Shown here: piece by piece, positions 9,854 to 17,115 of the stretch | Layout: every line of letters starts with the position of its first letter | Position numbering within the stretch: the first letter of the stretch is position 1 | Source: Hymenobacter glacialis | GTDB taxonomy: Bacteria; Bacteroidota; Bacteroidia; Cytophagales; Hymenobacteraceae | NCBI RefSeq assembly: GCF_001816165.1 | Contig: NZ_MDZC01000017.1 | Coordinates: 48,198 to 112,197, forward strand | Direction of reading: 5' to 3' | DNA: 64,000 nt | Position numbers and translations under genes: made by a program | The notes under the pieces: generated by a model | What the model was told of the DNA's origin: nothing | Database searches by the model: none | The model's input: only the letters and a program-made list of their open reading frames with translations

Positions 9854-10282
9854 TTAGCAATTTATTTTAGAAACCCGGGCCTGGTGCCGGCCGCCTTCAA
9901 AATCGGTTTTCAGAAAGGCCGACACGATTTCGCGGGCCTGCTCTTCGCTCACGTAGCGTGCCGGCACACACAGTACGTTGGCATTGTTGTGCTGCCGAGC
10001 CAGGGCGGCCAGTTCGGGCAGCCAGGCAATAGCGGCACGCACGCCTTCGTGCTTGTTGGCCGTGATACACACCCCGTTGGCCGAGCCACAGAGGAGAATA
10101 CCCTGCTCGGGTGCGCCCGCCGCCACGGCCGCCGACAGCGGGTGCGCCACATCGGGGTAGTCCATCGAATCGGCGGAATGCGTACCAAAATCCTGCACCT
10201 CGTAGCCCTGGCCGGCGAGCCAGGTACGAAGCATTTCCTTTTGGGCAAAGCCGGCGTGGTCGGAACCGAGAGCGAGTTTCAT
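9854..10282 (-). CDS. rpiB: Ribose 5-phosphate isomerase B
   Basis: This 142-residue protein interconverts ribose 5-phosphate and ribulose 5-phosphate in the pentose phosphate pathway, in the cytoplasm. It begins MKLALGSDHAG with the family's D8 and H9, and has the catalytic Cys in LLCGSANG (C65) and the NKHEGVRAA segment. The start at 10282 is chosen because the homology begins there; the upstream in-frame extension is inside tatC. It follows tatC by 10 bases, so the two are very likely co-transcribed. Confidence 0.95.
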   Translation of the reverse strand: MKLALGSDHAGFAQKEMLRTWLAGQGYEVQDFGTHSADSMDYPDVAHPLSAAVAAGAPEQGILLCGSANGVCITANKHEGVRAAIAWLPELAALARQHNNANVLCVPARYVSEEQAREIVSAFLKTDFEGGRHQARVSKINC

Positions 10283-10292
10283 GGCAATAAGA

Positions 10293-11162
10293 TTAGCGGG
10301 ACGAATTCTGCTCCTGTGCCAGCTTGGCATTCAGGCGGGCGGTATCGCCGCGCCGCACCGTACGGGCAATGTTGATGCTCAACTCGTAGAGCAGCATTAC
10401 GGGGATGGTTACAATGATTTGGGCGGTAATGTCGGGCGGCGTGATAACGGCCGCTATCACCAGAATTACCACAATGGCGTGCTTGCGGTACATCTGCATG
10501 ATTTCGGGCGTAATCAGGCCGGCTTTGGCTAGGAAAAACACCACCATGGGCAACTCAAACACGAAGGCACAGGACATGGTCATCGTGGTGAGCGTGGAGA
10601 TGTAGCTCTGCATGTCAATCTGGTTTTCGATGCTGGCGTCTACCGTGTACGAAGCCAGGAAGTTGATGCTGAGCGGCGCGGCCACGTAGTAGCCGAACAA
10701 CAGCCCCAGAATGAACAAGATGGACACGAAGAACACGGCCCCCTGCGAGTTTTTGCGCTCGTGCGGGTACAGGCCGGGCTTCACAAAGCGCCATATTTCC
10801 CAGAACAGGTAAGGAAACGCCAGCACAATGCCCACCATGAACGACGTGCTGATGTGCATGGCCAGCTGCCCGCTCATTTCGCGGTTCTGAATCACGAAGT
10901 TGACGCTGTTCTCGCACGGCTCCGTGGAGCCCATAATTTCGCCCAGCCGGCAGAAGGCGCGGTAGGTCCAGAAGTCGTTGCGCGAGGGCCCCAGAATCAG
11001 GTCATGAAACAGGAATTCCTTAGCAAAAAATGCCGCAGTGGAGAATACCACCACCGAAATAGCCGCCCGGATAACGTGCCAGCGCAACGCCTCCAAATGG
11101 TCTATAAAGGACATTTCGTGCTGTTCGCCCAGCGGTTTACTTTGTTGCGGTTGAGGTTGCAC
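10293..11162 (-). CDS. tatC: Sec-independent protein translocase TatC
   Basis: TatC (289 residues) is the substrate-binding core of the twin-arginine translocase, which exports folded proteins across the inner membrane. The family signature MSFIDHLEALRWHVIRA appears near residues 17-33. Six hydrophobic helices follow, and the conserved FPYLFWEIWRFVKPGLYPHERK segment lies around residue 120-140. The FAKEF-SRNDFW periplasmic loop is longer than in E. coli, as is usual in Bacteroidota. rpiB follows directly. No tatA gene is visible in this window. Confidence 0.96.
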   Translation of the reverse strand: MQPQPQQSKPLGEQHEMSFIDHLEALRWHVIRAAISVVVFSTAAFFAKEFLFHDLILGPSRNDFWTYRAFCRLGEIMGSTEPCENSVNFVIQNREMSGQLAMHISTSFMVGIVLAFPYLFWEIWRFVKPGLYPHERKNSQGAVFFVSILFILGLLFGYYVAAPLSINFLASYTVDASIENQIDMQSYISTLTTMTMSCAFVFELPMVVFFLAKAGLITPEIMQMYRKHAIVVILVIAAVITPPDITAQIIVTIPVMLLYELSINIARTVRRGDTARLNAKLAQEQNSSR

Positions 11163-11210
11163 GGAGAATCTGGAGAATATTATAAGTGAAGAAGAACTCG
11201 CTAAAAAGGA

Positions 11211-11248
11211 ACGTCATGCTGAGCTGGCCGAAGCAGCTCAGCATGACT
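11211..11248. repeat. Hairpin repeat family A, copy 1 (short form)
   Basis: A short GTCATGCTGAGCT / AGCTCAGCATGAC hairpin lies between tatC and glyA. It keeps the outer end of the family-A arms and the GCCGAAGC core but lacks the GCATCTCTACC part. Confidence 0.75.
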
Positions 11249-11289
11249 GCCCGTTTATCAGGGAAGTTGCCTTCTTCAATACGTAAAAA

Positions 11290-12582
11290 CTACGCAAAAA
11301 GCGGATAGTCCTGCAGCCAGGTGTTCACCTGCTGCCGCACTTGCCCGATGCGGGTATCGTTGTCGTGGTGGGTGAGGGTTTCGTCAATCAGCTCTACAAT
11401 GCGGCCCATGTCCGACTCTCCCAGCCCCCGGGTAGTTACGGCAGCGGAGCCTATGCGGATGCCGCTGGTCACGAAAGGCGACTTGTCGTCGAAGGGCACC
11501 ATGTTCTTGTTGATGGTGATATCGGCCCGCACCAGCGTGTTCTCGGCCAGCTTGCCGCTCAGGCCTTTCGAACGCAGGTCGATGAGCATGAGGTGGTTGT
11601 CGGTGCCGCCCGAGATGATGTTGTAGCCCAGGCCCGTGAAGGCCTTGGCCAGCGCCTGGGCATTGCGCGCCACTTGCTGGGTGTAAGTTTTGAAGTCGTC
11701 GTTGAGGGCTTCGCCAAACGCCACGGCCTTGGCAGCAATCACGTGCTCGAGCGGCCCGCCCTGCGTGCCCGGAAACACGGCGCCGTCCAGCACGGCCGAC
11801 ATTTGGCGCATTTCGCCCTTTGGCGTTTTCAGGCCGAAGGGGTTTTCGAAGTCCTTGCCCAGCATGATGAGGCCGCCGCGCGGACCGCGCAGGGTCTTGT
11901 GGGTGGTGGTGGTCACAATGTGGCAATGCTCAAACGGCGAGTTGAGCAGGCCGGTGGCGATGAGGGCCGAAGGGTGCGAAATATCGGCCAGCAGCAGGGC
12001 GCCCACCTCGTCGGCAGCTTCGCGCAGGGCGGCGTAGTTCCAGTCGCGGGAATAGGCCGAGGCGCCGCAGATAATCATCTTGGGGCGCTCGCGGCGGGCA
12101 ATTTCCTTGATTTTAGACCAGTCGATGAGGCCGGTTTCACGCTCCACCCCGTAGAAGCTGGGCTGGTAGAGCTTACCCGAAAAGTTCACGGACGAGCCGT
12201 GGGTGAGGTGTCCGCCGTGGCTTAAGTCAAAGCCCAGGATTTTGTCGCCGGGCTGCAGGCAGGCCAGCATCACCGCGGCGTTGGCCTGCGCACCGGAGTG
12301 GGGCTGCACGTTGGCCCAGGCCACGCCAAACAATTCCTTTACCCGGTCGATGGCCAGCTGCTCTACCTGGTCCACAATTTCGCAGCCACCGTAGTAGCGC
12401 TTGCCGGGCAGGCCCTCGGCGTACTTATTGGTGAGTACGGAGCCCTGGGCGGCCATTACCTGTTCCGAAACGTAGTTTTCGGAGGCAATGAGCTCTAATC
12501 CGTGGGTCTGGCGGGTTTTCTCCTGAGCAATGAGGTCGAAAACGGCGGTGTCGAGAAGGCTGGCGGGGGCGACTGTTTGCAT
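11290..12582 (-). CDS. glyA: Serine hydroxymethyltransferase
   Basis: GlyA (430 residues from the ATG at 12582) converts serine and tetrahydrofolate to glycine and methylene-tetrahydrofolate with pyridoxal phosphate. Visible features: [11 protein letters not shown] near the N-terminus, the [15 protein letters not shown] substrate region, and the PLP lysine in [13 protein letters not shown] at about K229. The reading frame is open for another 66 codons upstream, but that part is intergenic repeat sequence. A TACCTTTA element lies a few bases upstream of 12582, one mismatch from the Bacteroidota -7 consensus, which supports this start. Length is normal. Confidence 0.96.
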   Translation of the reverse strand: MQTVAPASLLDTAVFDLIAQEKTRQTHGLELIASENYVSEQVMAAQGSVLTNKYAEGLPGKRYYGGCEIVDQVEQLAIDRVKELFGVAWANVQPHSGAQANAAVMLACLQPGDKILGFDLSHGGHLTHGSSVNFSGKLYQPSFYGVERETGLIDWSKIKEIARRERPKMIICGASAYSRDWNYAALREAADEVGALLLADISHPSALIATGLLNSPFEHCHIVTTTTHKTLRGPRGGLIMLGKDFENPFGLKTPKGEMRQMSAVLDGAVFPGTQGGPLEHVIAAKAVAFGEALNDDFKTYTQQVARNAQALAKAFTGLGYNIISGGTDNHLMLIDLRSKGLSGKLAENTLVRADITINKNMVPFDDKSPFVTSGIRIGSAAVTTRGLGESDMGRIVELIDETLTHHDNDTRIGQVRQQVNTWLQDYPLFA

Positions 12583-12596
12583 AAGCGTAAAGGTAA

Positions 12597-12792
12597 GTAT
12601 CAGTAAACAGTGAACGGTTATCAGTGAGCAATTGCCGGAAGTATACCCAAAACAAGCAGGTCCCTTTGCCGCCCCTTTAAAAGGAAACCGGTAACAGCCT
12701 TGCCTTCTGTGAGCCAACCCGCTTGACGCTGTATTTGCTGCAGCCGTTAGCCTTCGGCTTACTCCCTGATAACTGTTCACTGTTCACTGATT
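12597..12792. repeat. Family C word-repeat pair flanking the glyA/sigma gap
   Basis: A left element (CAGTGAACGGTTATCAG, with a second overlapping CAGTAAACAGTG word) and a right element (CTGATAACTGTTCACTG, again doubled) form an imperfect inverted pair about 130 bases apart. They occupy the divergent promoter region between glyA and the sigma-factor gene. Confidence 0.55.
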
Positions 12793-12835
12793 AAGAGTTT
12801 CCGTTGTTACTTGCCAGTGCCTTTGCCCCACCGCC

Positions 12836-13324
12836 ATGTCCGCGCCCCTCGCCGAAACCCTTACCCAGCTGCGCGTCGGCAATCAGAAATTTCTGGTTGA
12901 CTTCTACCAGCGCAGCCGGCACTTGTTTGCCCGCTGGGCGCAGCGCCAGTTCAAGCTGGAAGTACCGCAGGCCCACGCGCTGCTGCAGGATACCCTGCTC
13001 GATTTTTATGACCAGGTGGCCGATGGCCGCCTCACCCTGCTGCCCGCCGACCTGCGGGCCCACGTGTACGGCATGGCCCAGCAACGGCTCGACGCGCAAG
13101 TTCCCGCCAATGTGCCCCTGCCCGCCGCCGAGGCCAGCCGCCGCCAACGCCTGCTCACCCAGTTCAACCAGCTGGGCGCTGATTGCCAGCAGGTACTGAC
13201 GTACTTTTACTTCCGGGGCTACCAATTTGAGAAGATGGGTGGCAAAATGGGTTTCCCCAACGCCACCGTGGCCCGCCGGCAGAAAAGCACCTGCCTGCGC
13301 AAACTTTACGAGCTGCTGAAATGA
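12836..13324 (+). CDS. RNA polymerase sigma factor, sigma-70 (ECF-like)
   Basis: This 162-residue protein has a sigma region-2-like N-terminal half (QKFLVDFYQRSRHLFARW) and a region-4 helix-turn-helix at the C-terminus (QVLTYFYFRGYQFEKMGGKMGFPNATVARRQKS). The order and length fit the extracytoplasmic-function group, although region 2 is divergent. Its stop overlaps the start of the next gene by 4 bases, and that gene encodes a membrane protein of anti-sigma type, so the two are translationally coupled. A TGCCTTTG sequence just upstream of the ATG resembles the -7 element. Confidence 0.75.
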   Translation: MSAPLAETLTQLRVGNQKFLVDFYQRSRHLFARWAQRQFKLEVPQAHALLQDTLLDFYDQVADGRLTLLPADLRAHVYGMAQQRLDAQVPANVPLPAAEASRRQRLLTQFNQLGADCQQVLTYFYFRGYQFEKMGGKMGFPNATVARRQKSTCLRKLYELLK

Positions 13325-14142
13325 GTCCGTCGACTCCCTCCTCCGACCTACGCCCCTATTTCGACGACCTGGAAAGCTTCGCCGATGGCCAAATGACCCC
13401 GGCCGAACAGGAAGCCTTTGAGCTGCGGCTCGAGCAGGACGAAGCCCTGGCCGACGCCTACGCGGCCTACGAGCAAATTACCGCCGACCTGCGCTGGGCC
13501 GCGGGCCATAACACCCTCCGCCTGCGCCTCCAGGCCCTGGACGAACGCATGAACCAGCGCGGCGACGCCCTGGCCCGCACCGAACAGCTGGTGAAACGCC
13601 GCCGCCGCCGCTGGGCGGCACTGGGTTTTGTAGGGGCAGTGATGCTGCTGCTATCCGTCGGTGTGGCGGCTTGGTATTTTGGCCGCAGCGGCAATGCCCG
13701 GCCCACCCGCAACTGGGAGGCCTATTACCAGCCCGACCCCGGCCCCGCCGTGACCACAGGCCTGCTGCACAGCCGCCCGTTACTGGGCGAAGCCCTGGAC
13801 CAGTACCAGGCCGGCCATTACCCGGCGGCACTGCACTCGCTCGGGCGCGTGTCGGCGACTAGCGTCGGAGCTGACACTTTGCTGTACTTGCGCGGCCTGA
13901 TTTTGCTGCGGCAAGGCCAGGGCAATGCGGCGCAACTCTACCTGCGCCGGGTGGGCGACGAAAACAGCACCAGCGAGCTGGCCCGCCGGGCGCGCTACCA
14001 CCTTGGCATGGCCCACTGGCAGGCCAACGAGCCTATAGAGGCACTAGCCGAACTGCGCGCCGTAGCCGCCGATGCCCAGAACCCATACCAGGCCTCGGCT
14101 CGCAAAGCGGTGGCCTCCGGCGTACTGGTGCCCAAAGAATAG
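13321..14142 (+). CDS. Anti-sigma-like membrane protein with TPR-like C-terminus
   Basis: The 273-residue protein starts with an acidic helical region (residues 1-75; FADGQMTPAEQEAFELRLEQDEALADAY) of the kind found at the cytoplasmic end of zf-HC2-less anti-sigma factors in Bacteroidota. A basic KRRRRRWAAL stop-transfer and one membrane helix (about 100-118) follow. The periplasmic part contains TPR-like helices (EALDQYQAGHYPAALHSLGRV..., LLYLRGLILLRQGQGNAAQLYL). Coupling to the sigma gene suggests it holds that factor inactive until an envelope signal arrives. That role is inferred from context and layout. Confidence 0.7.
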   Translation: MSPSTPSSDLRPYFDDLESFADGQMTPAEQEAFELRLEQDEALADAYAAYEQITADLRWAAGHNTLRLRLQALDERMNQRGDALARTEQLVKRRRRRWAALGFVGAVMLLLSVGVAAWYFGRSGNARPTRNWEAYYQPDPGPAVTTGLLHSRPLLGEALDQYQAGHYPAALHSLGRVSATSVGADTLLYLRGLILLRQGQGNAAQLYLRRVGDENSTSELARRARYHLGMAHWQANEPIEALAELRAVAADAQNPYQASARKAVASGVLVPKE

Positions 14143-14154
14143 CGTTCTGACCTT

Positions 14155-14239
14155 GATTGTCAGTTGTCAGTTGCTCGTTGTTAGATGAGCAATTATCTGC
14201 ATCCCAATAACTGACAACGAGCAACTGACAACTGACAAC
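14155..14239. repeat. Family C inverted repeat (TTGTCAGT words)
   Basis: The left arm is a doubled TTGTCAG word followed by TTGCTCGTTGT; the right arm is its reverse complement, ACAACGAGCAACTGACAA and onward. The arms are about 25 bases and the loop about 30. It lies between the convergent anti-sigma and phosphoesterase genes. Confidence 0.7.
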
Positions 14240-14250
14240 CATAATCCCGG

Positions 14251-14949
14251 TTAGCGTTTGCCAATGGCGTAGGGAGGCTCCTGATTGGCTACCAGGTGCA
14301 GTTCCCAGGTGTCCAGGTTGAGGGCGGCCAGGTGGGCCAGCTCGGGATTGTGCCGGTACACGCAACCGGTATCCAGGCCCATTACCGCGGGTTTTGTTGC
14401 CGCCTTGGCGCGCACTTGCGCGGTGGGCGCGGGCACGTGGCCGTGCAGCAGGCGCTTGCCCTGCACACGGGAGGCATCGAAGTCAAACTTCTTGATGTTG
14501 AGCATGGCCGAGTGGTCACGGCGCATTTCGGCGGGGGGAAGCGCGAAGTTGTAGCCCGCGTGCACCAGCAGAAAATCGGGTAGCTCTATTTCGTAAGGCA
14601 GTGCGTTTAGCCACGCCAGGTAGTGCGCTGGCACATCGGCCATGCGCCGCACGCCGAAGCTGCGCAGCGTGGGCAGCCGGCCCCGGGGGCCCAGCCAGTC
14701 CCAGCGCCAGCGTTGGCGGGCAGCATCAAGCAGGGCCTGGTCGTGGTTGCCGCGCAGGCAGTGCACGCGGTAGCCGCTGGCTTGCAGGTGCATGAGGTAG
14801 TCGAGCACGCCGCGGCTGTCCGGGCCTTTGTTCACGTAGTCGCCCAGCAGGTAGAGCTCGTCCTGAAGGGTTAAGTGCAACTCCTCTTCCACCAGGTAGC
14901 GGAAGGTGTGCAGGCATCCGTGCAGGTCGGTGGTGGCAAAGCGGCGCAC
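14251..14949 (-). CDS. Metallophosphoesterase of the PPP/diadenosine-tetraphosphatase type
   Basis: I place the start at the GTG at 14949, giving 232 residues beginning RRFATTDLHGCL; the frame is open further upstream but that DNA is a terminator and another gene. Family motifs: TDLHGC (usual GDIHG), GDYVNKGPDS (usual GDYVDRGPDS), LRGNHD, and a later HGH in LLHGHVP. The fold and metal ligands point to a phosphatase acting on phosphoproteins or dinucleoside polyphosphates. The Asp-to-Asn and Arg-to-Lys changes in the second motif alter residues that normally assist catalysis and bind phosphate. The exact substrate cannot be read from sequence. Confidence 0.8.
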   Translation of the reverse strand: MRRFATTDLHGCLHTFRYLVEEELHLTLQDELYLLGDYVNKGPDSRGVLDYLMHLQASGYRVHCLRGNHDQALLDAARQRWRWDWLGPRGRLPTLRSFGVRRMADVPAHYLAWLNALPYEIELPDFLLVHAGYNFALPPAEMRRDHSAMLNIKKFDFDASRVQGKRLLHGHVPAPTAQVRAKAATKPAVMGLDTGCVYRHNPELAHLAALNLDTWELHLVANQEPPYAIGKR

Positions 14950-14976
14950 GGCAAAACAGAAATGCGAAGCGGAAAA

Positions 14977-15014
14977 AAAACGCCATGCTGCACCGGGCAG
15001 CATGACGCTTTTGT
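14977..15014 (-). terminator. Rho-independent terminator of the 73-residue gene
   Basis: On the minus strand AAAAGCGTCATGCTGC pairs with GCAGCATGGCGTTTTTTTT, a strong stem followed by a T-run. It sits 18 bases after the stop of the small gene at 15032 and upstream of the phosphoesterase start. Confidence 0.75.
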
Positions 15015-15031
15015 TTGAAGTTGCGGGAAGC

Positions 15032-15253
15032 TTAGTGGCTGCCGTAGGTAGGGCTGTCCAGCTCGGGCTTGTCCAGGTTGCGGTTGGGGTGGAGCAGGCC
15101 AGCATCCAGGGCCTCCTGCTCGAGCCGGTCCTGGGTGGCTTCGTCCTGCGTCAGCAAGGGCAAATCGCCGGCGCCTTTGGGCAGGCCTTCATTAGCCTGA
15201 CTGCCTTTGCTCTCACCCGACTGCTGATTGGAATCGTTGCTGTTATTCGACAT
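15032..15253 (-). CDS. Small hydrophilic protein, function unknown
   Basis: A 73-residue protein, MSNNSNDSNQQSGESKG..., with no Cys and no hydrophobic core segment. It is rich in Asn, Ser, Gln, Asp and Glu and likely largely disordered. It is followed by a strong terminator, which supports it being a real transcribed gene. It resembles in style the small protein at 59917 (MSNSTNTPNTPK...). I do not recognise a family or function. Confidence 0.6.
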   Translation of the reverse strand: MSNNSNDSNQQSGESKGSQANEGLPKGAGDLPLLTQDEATQDRLEQEALDAGLLHPNRNLDKPELDSPTYGSH

Positions 15254-15333
15254 GATAAAAAGGGTTAGTAGAAGGAAATAAGGAAAGGGGATACGGGTTC
15301 TGACATCAGCTTGCTGACAAGCAGGCGCGCTGC

Positions 15334-15837
15334 CTACTGGTCGATGGCCGTGTCGCTGGCGTTGGGGTCGTTCAGTTCGGCGTTGGTATCGGTGCCGGTG
15401 ATGGGCTTAATGGGGCGGGGCTCCATCTGGCCCATGCCCACGCGGGAGTTGGGGTTGCGCATTTCGTCGAGGCCGGGGCGGCGGTCGTGGGCGTCCAGCT
15501 CATCTACGGGGCGGCCCGAGGGAATGATGGTACCAGTATAGTCGTCCTCGGCGGGCATGTCCTGATTGGGGCGGTCGGGGCGGCCTTCGTCCTCCGAGCG
15601 CATATTGTCGCGGGGCGGGGCCATGTCGTCGGCGTTTTCATTCACGCCCACAGCCGTGGAGCCGCCGGAGGTGTCGGAGCCGAAGCCTTCCTTGCCGTCG
15701 CGGTTTCCAAAGCCGCCGCGGGCTGCTTCGTTCTTGGGCGGGTCGGCGTTGGGGATGTGGTGGCCGGCCTCCATTTCTTCGTTGGTCGTGTCATTGTTAA
15801 TGACGCGAATGGGGCGATTGTTAGGGTCGATGGCCAT
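15334..15837 (-). CDS. Acidic, low-complexity protein, function unknown
   Basis: Starting at the ATG at 15837 (MAIDPNNRPIRVINND) gives 167 residues; an upstream in-frame start adds residues that do not look like protein. It is rich in Asp, Asn, Gly, Pro and Arg with no membrane segment, and is probably disordered. It lies directly upstream of the 73-residue gene on the same strand with an 80-base gap, so they may be expressed together, for example as stress-related small proteins. That role is a guess from composition only. Confidence 0.6.
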   Translation of the reverse strand: MAIDPNNRPIRVINNDTTNEEMEAGHHIPNADPPKNEAARGGFGNRDGKEGFGSDTSGGSTAVGVNENADDMAPPRDNMRSEDEGRPDRPNQDMPAEDDYTGTIIPSGRPVDELDAHDRRPGLDEMRNPNSRVGMGQMEPRPIKPITGTDTNAELNDPNASDTAIDQ

Positions 15838-16022
15838 GGGGAAGCATGAATAGGGTGAATAGGCAACTACACATTGGTGTACTTTAGTTTGGCCGTTTGG
15901 GTTTACGTACCCGGCCGTACTTCCCCCGAAAGCCACAATCTTTCGGGCCCGCTGCTTTCGGCGGCCCTAGCCACGCCTTAGGCCCGCGCCACTTTTTTTA
16001 TTAAACAATCACACCCTGCCTT

Positions 16023-16271
16023 ATGTGGACCGAAACCGACAACAGCCTGCGCTGCAGCTTCACGTTTGCTGATTTCAAAACCGCCTTTGCTTTCCTCACG
16101 GAAGTAGCGGCCGAGGCCGAGCGCCTCGACCACCACCCCTGGTTCAGCAACGAGTACAACGCCGTTGAATTCCGCCTGCGCTCCCACGATGCCGGCAACA
16201 CCGTAACCCAGCGCGACCGCCGCTTGGCTGCGGCGATTGACGCGGCGGCCGCCCGGCATGGAGTGAGTTAA
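16023..16271 (+). CDS. phhB: 4a-hydroxytetrahydrobiopterin dehydratase
   Basis: An 82-residue protein of the pterin-4a-carbinolamine dehydratase family. It recycles the pterin cofactor of aromatic amino acid hydroxylases by dehydrating the 4a-hydroxy intermediate. The signature is [20 protein letters not shown] followed by [12 protein letters not shown], giving the expected DHHP, YN and [T/S]H elements. It is slightly shorter than the typical 95-110 residues at the N-terminus, but the ATG at 16023 is the only reasonable start. It lies 67 bases upstream of rsmI. Confidence 0.85.
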   Translation: MWTETDNSLRCSFTFADFKTAFAFLTEVAAEAERLDHHPWFSNEYNAVEFRLRSHDAGNTVTQRDRRLAAAIDAAAARHGVS

Positions 16272-16326
16272 ACGGGTGCCATTTTGCGCCGTGCTCTGGG
16301 CAACAGATGCCCTGCCAATCCCACGT

Positions 16327-16334
16327 TACCTTTG
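16327..16334 (+). promoter_or_regulatory. -7 promoter element TACCTTTG upstream of rsmI
   Basis: An exact TAnnTTTG match ends 4 bases before the rsmI ATG at 16339. Transcription from it would start at or just after the ATG region, implying a leaderless or nearly leaderless mRNA. Confidence 0.5.
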
Positions 16335-16338
16335 CCCC

Positions 16339-17115
16339 ATGCCCAACACGGTCCTTTACCTCGTGCCCACGCCCATCGGCAATCTGGAAGATATTACGCT
16401 GCGGGCCATCCGCATTCTGGGTGAAGTGGGCACGGTGCTCTGCGAAGACACCCGCACCAGCGGCCGGTTGATGCAGCATCTGGGCATCAAAAAGCCGCTC
16501 CTCTCTTACCACCTGCACAACGAGCACCAGCAGGTGCCACGCTTGCTCGACCGCTTGGCCAAGGGCGAAACCATGGCGCTGATATCGGACGCCGGCACGC
16601 CCGGAATTTCCGACCCCGGGTTTCTGTTGGTGCGCGAGTGCCTGGCGCAGGGCCTGGGCGTGGAATGCCTGCCCGGCGCCACGGCGTTTGTGCCGGCCCT
16701 GCTCAAGTCGGGCTTTGGGGCCGAGCGGTTCACGTTCGAGGGTTTTTTGCCGGTGAAGAAGGGCCGGCAGACCCGGCTACGGGAGCTGGTTTCGGAAACC
16801 CGGACCATGATTTTTTACGAGTCGCCGCACCGCATTGTGAAAACGCTGGGCCAGCTGGCCGAAGTGCTGGGCCCGGAGCGGCCCGCCTCGGTGAGCCGCG
16901 AGCTCACCAAACTATTCGAAGAAACCGTAACCGGGACGCTGGCCAGCCTGGAGGCTGATTTCGCCGCCCGTCCCACTATCAAAGGAGAAATTGTCGTTGT
17001 CGTCGAAGGAAATCTTGCCCCGCCCGCCCGCGAGCCCCGCCCCGGCCGCGAAGACCGATACCGCCGTAGCAATGAAGATACCGATGACAACGACGACGTT
17101 GCCGCCGAAGACTAG
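16339..17115 (+). CDS. rsmI: 16S rRNA (cytidine-1402-2'-O)-methyltransferase
   Basis: RsmI (258 residues from 16339) methylates the ribose of C1402 in 16S rRNA using S-adenosylmethionine. Visible motifs: LYLVPTPIGNLEDITLRA at the N-terminus, CEDTRTSGRLM, ISDAGTPGISDPG and FYESPHRI, all diagnostic of the tetrapyrrole-methylase-fold RsmI group. The last 30 residues are highly charged (REPRPGREDRYRRSNEDTDDNDD) and are encoded by DNA overlapping the lnt start. The start was chosen at MPNTVLYLVPTP because the family homology begins there. Confidence 0.95.
   Translation: MPNTVLYLVPTPIGNLEDITLRAIRILGEVGTVLCEDTRTSGRLMQHLGIKKPLLSYHLHNEHQQVPRLLDRLAKGETMALISDAGTPGISDPGFLLVRECLAQGLGVECLPGATAFVPALLKSGFGAERFTFEGFLPVKKGRQTRLRELVSETRTMIFYESPHRIVKTLGQLAEVLGPERPASVSRELTKLFEETVTGTLASLEADFAARPTIKGEIVVVVEGNLAPPAREPRPGREDRYRRSNEDTDDNDDVAAED

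Noticed and set aside
12583..12780. 66-codon N-terminal extension of glyA
   Set aside because: It is encoded by intergenic word repeats, and the family N-terminus and a promoter-like element both point to 12582.
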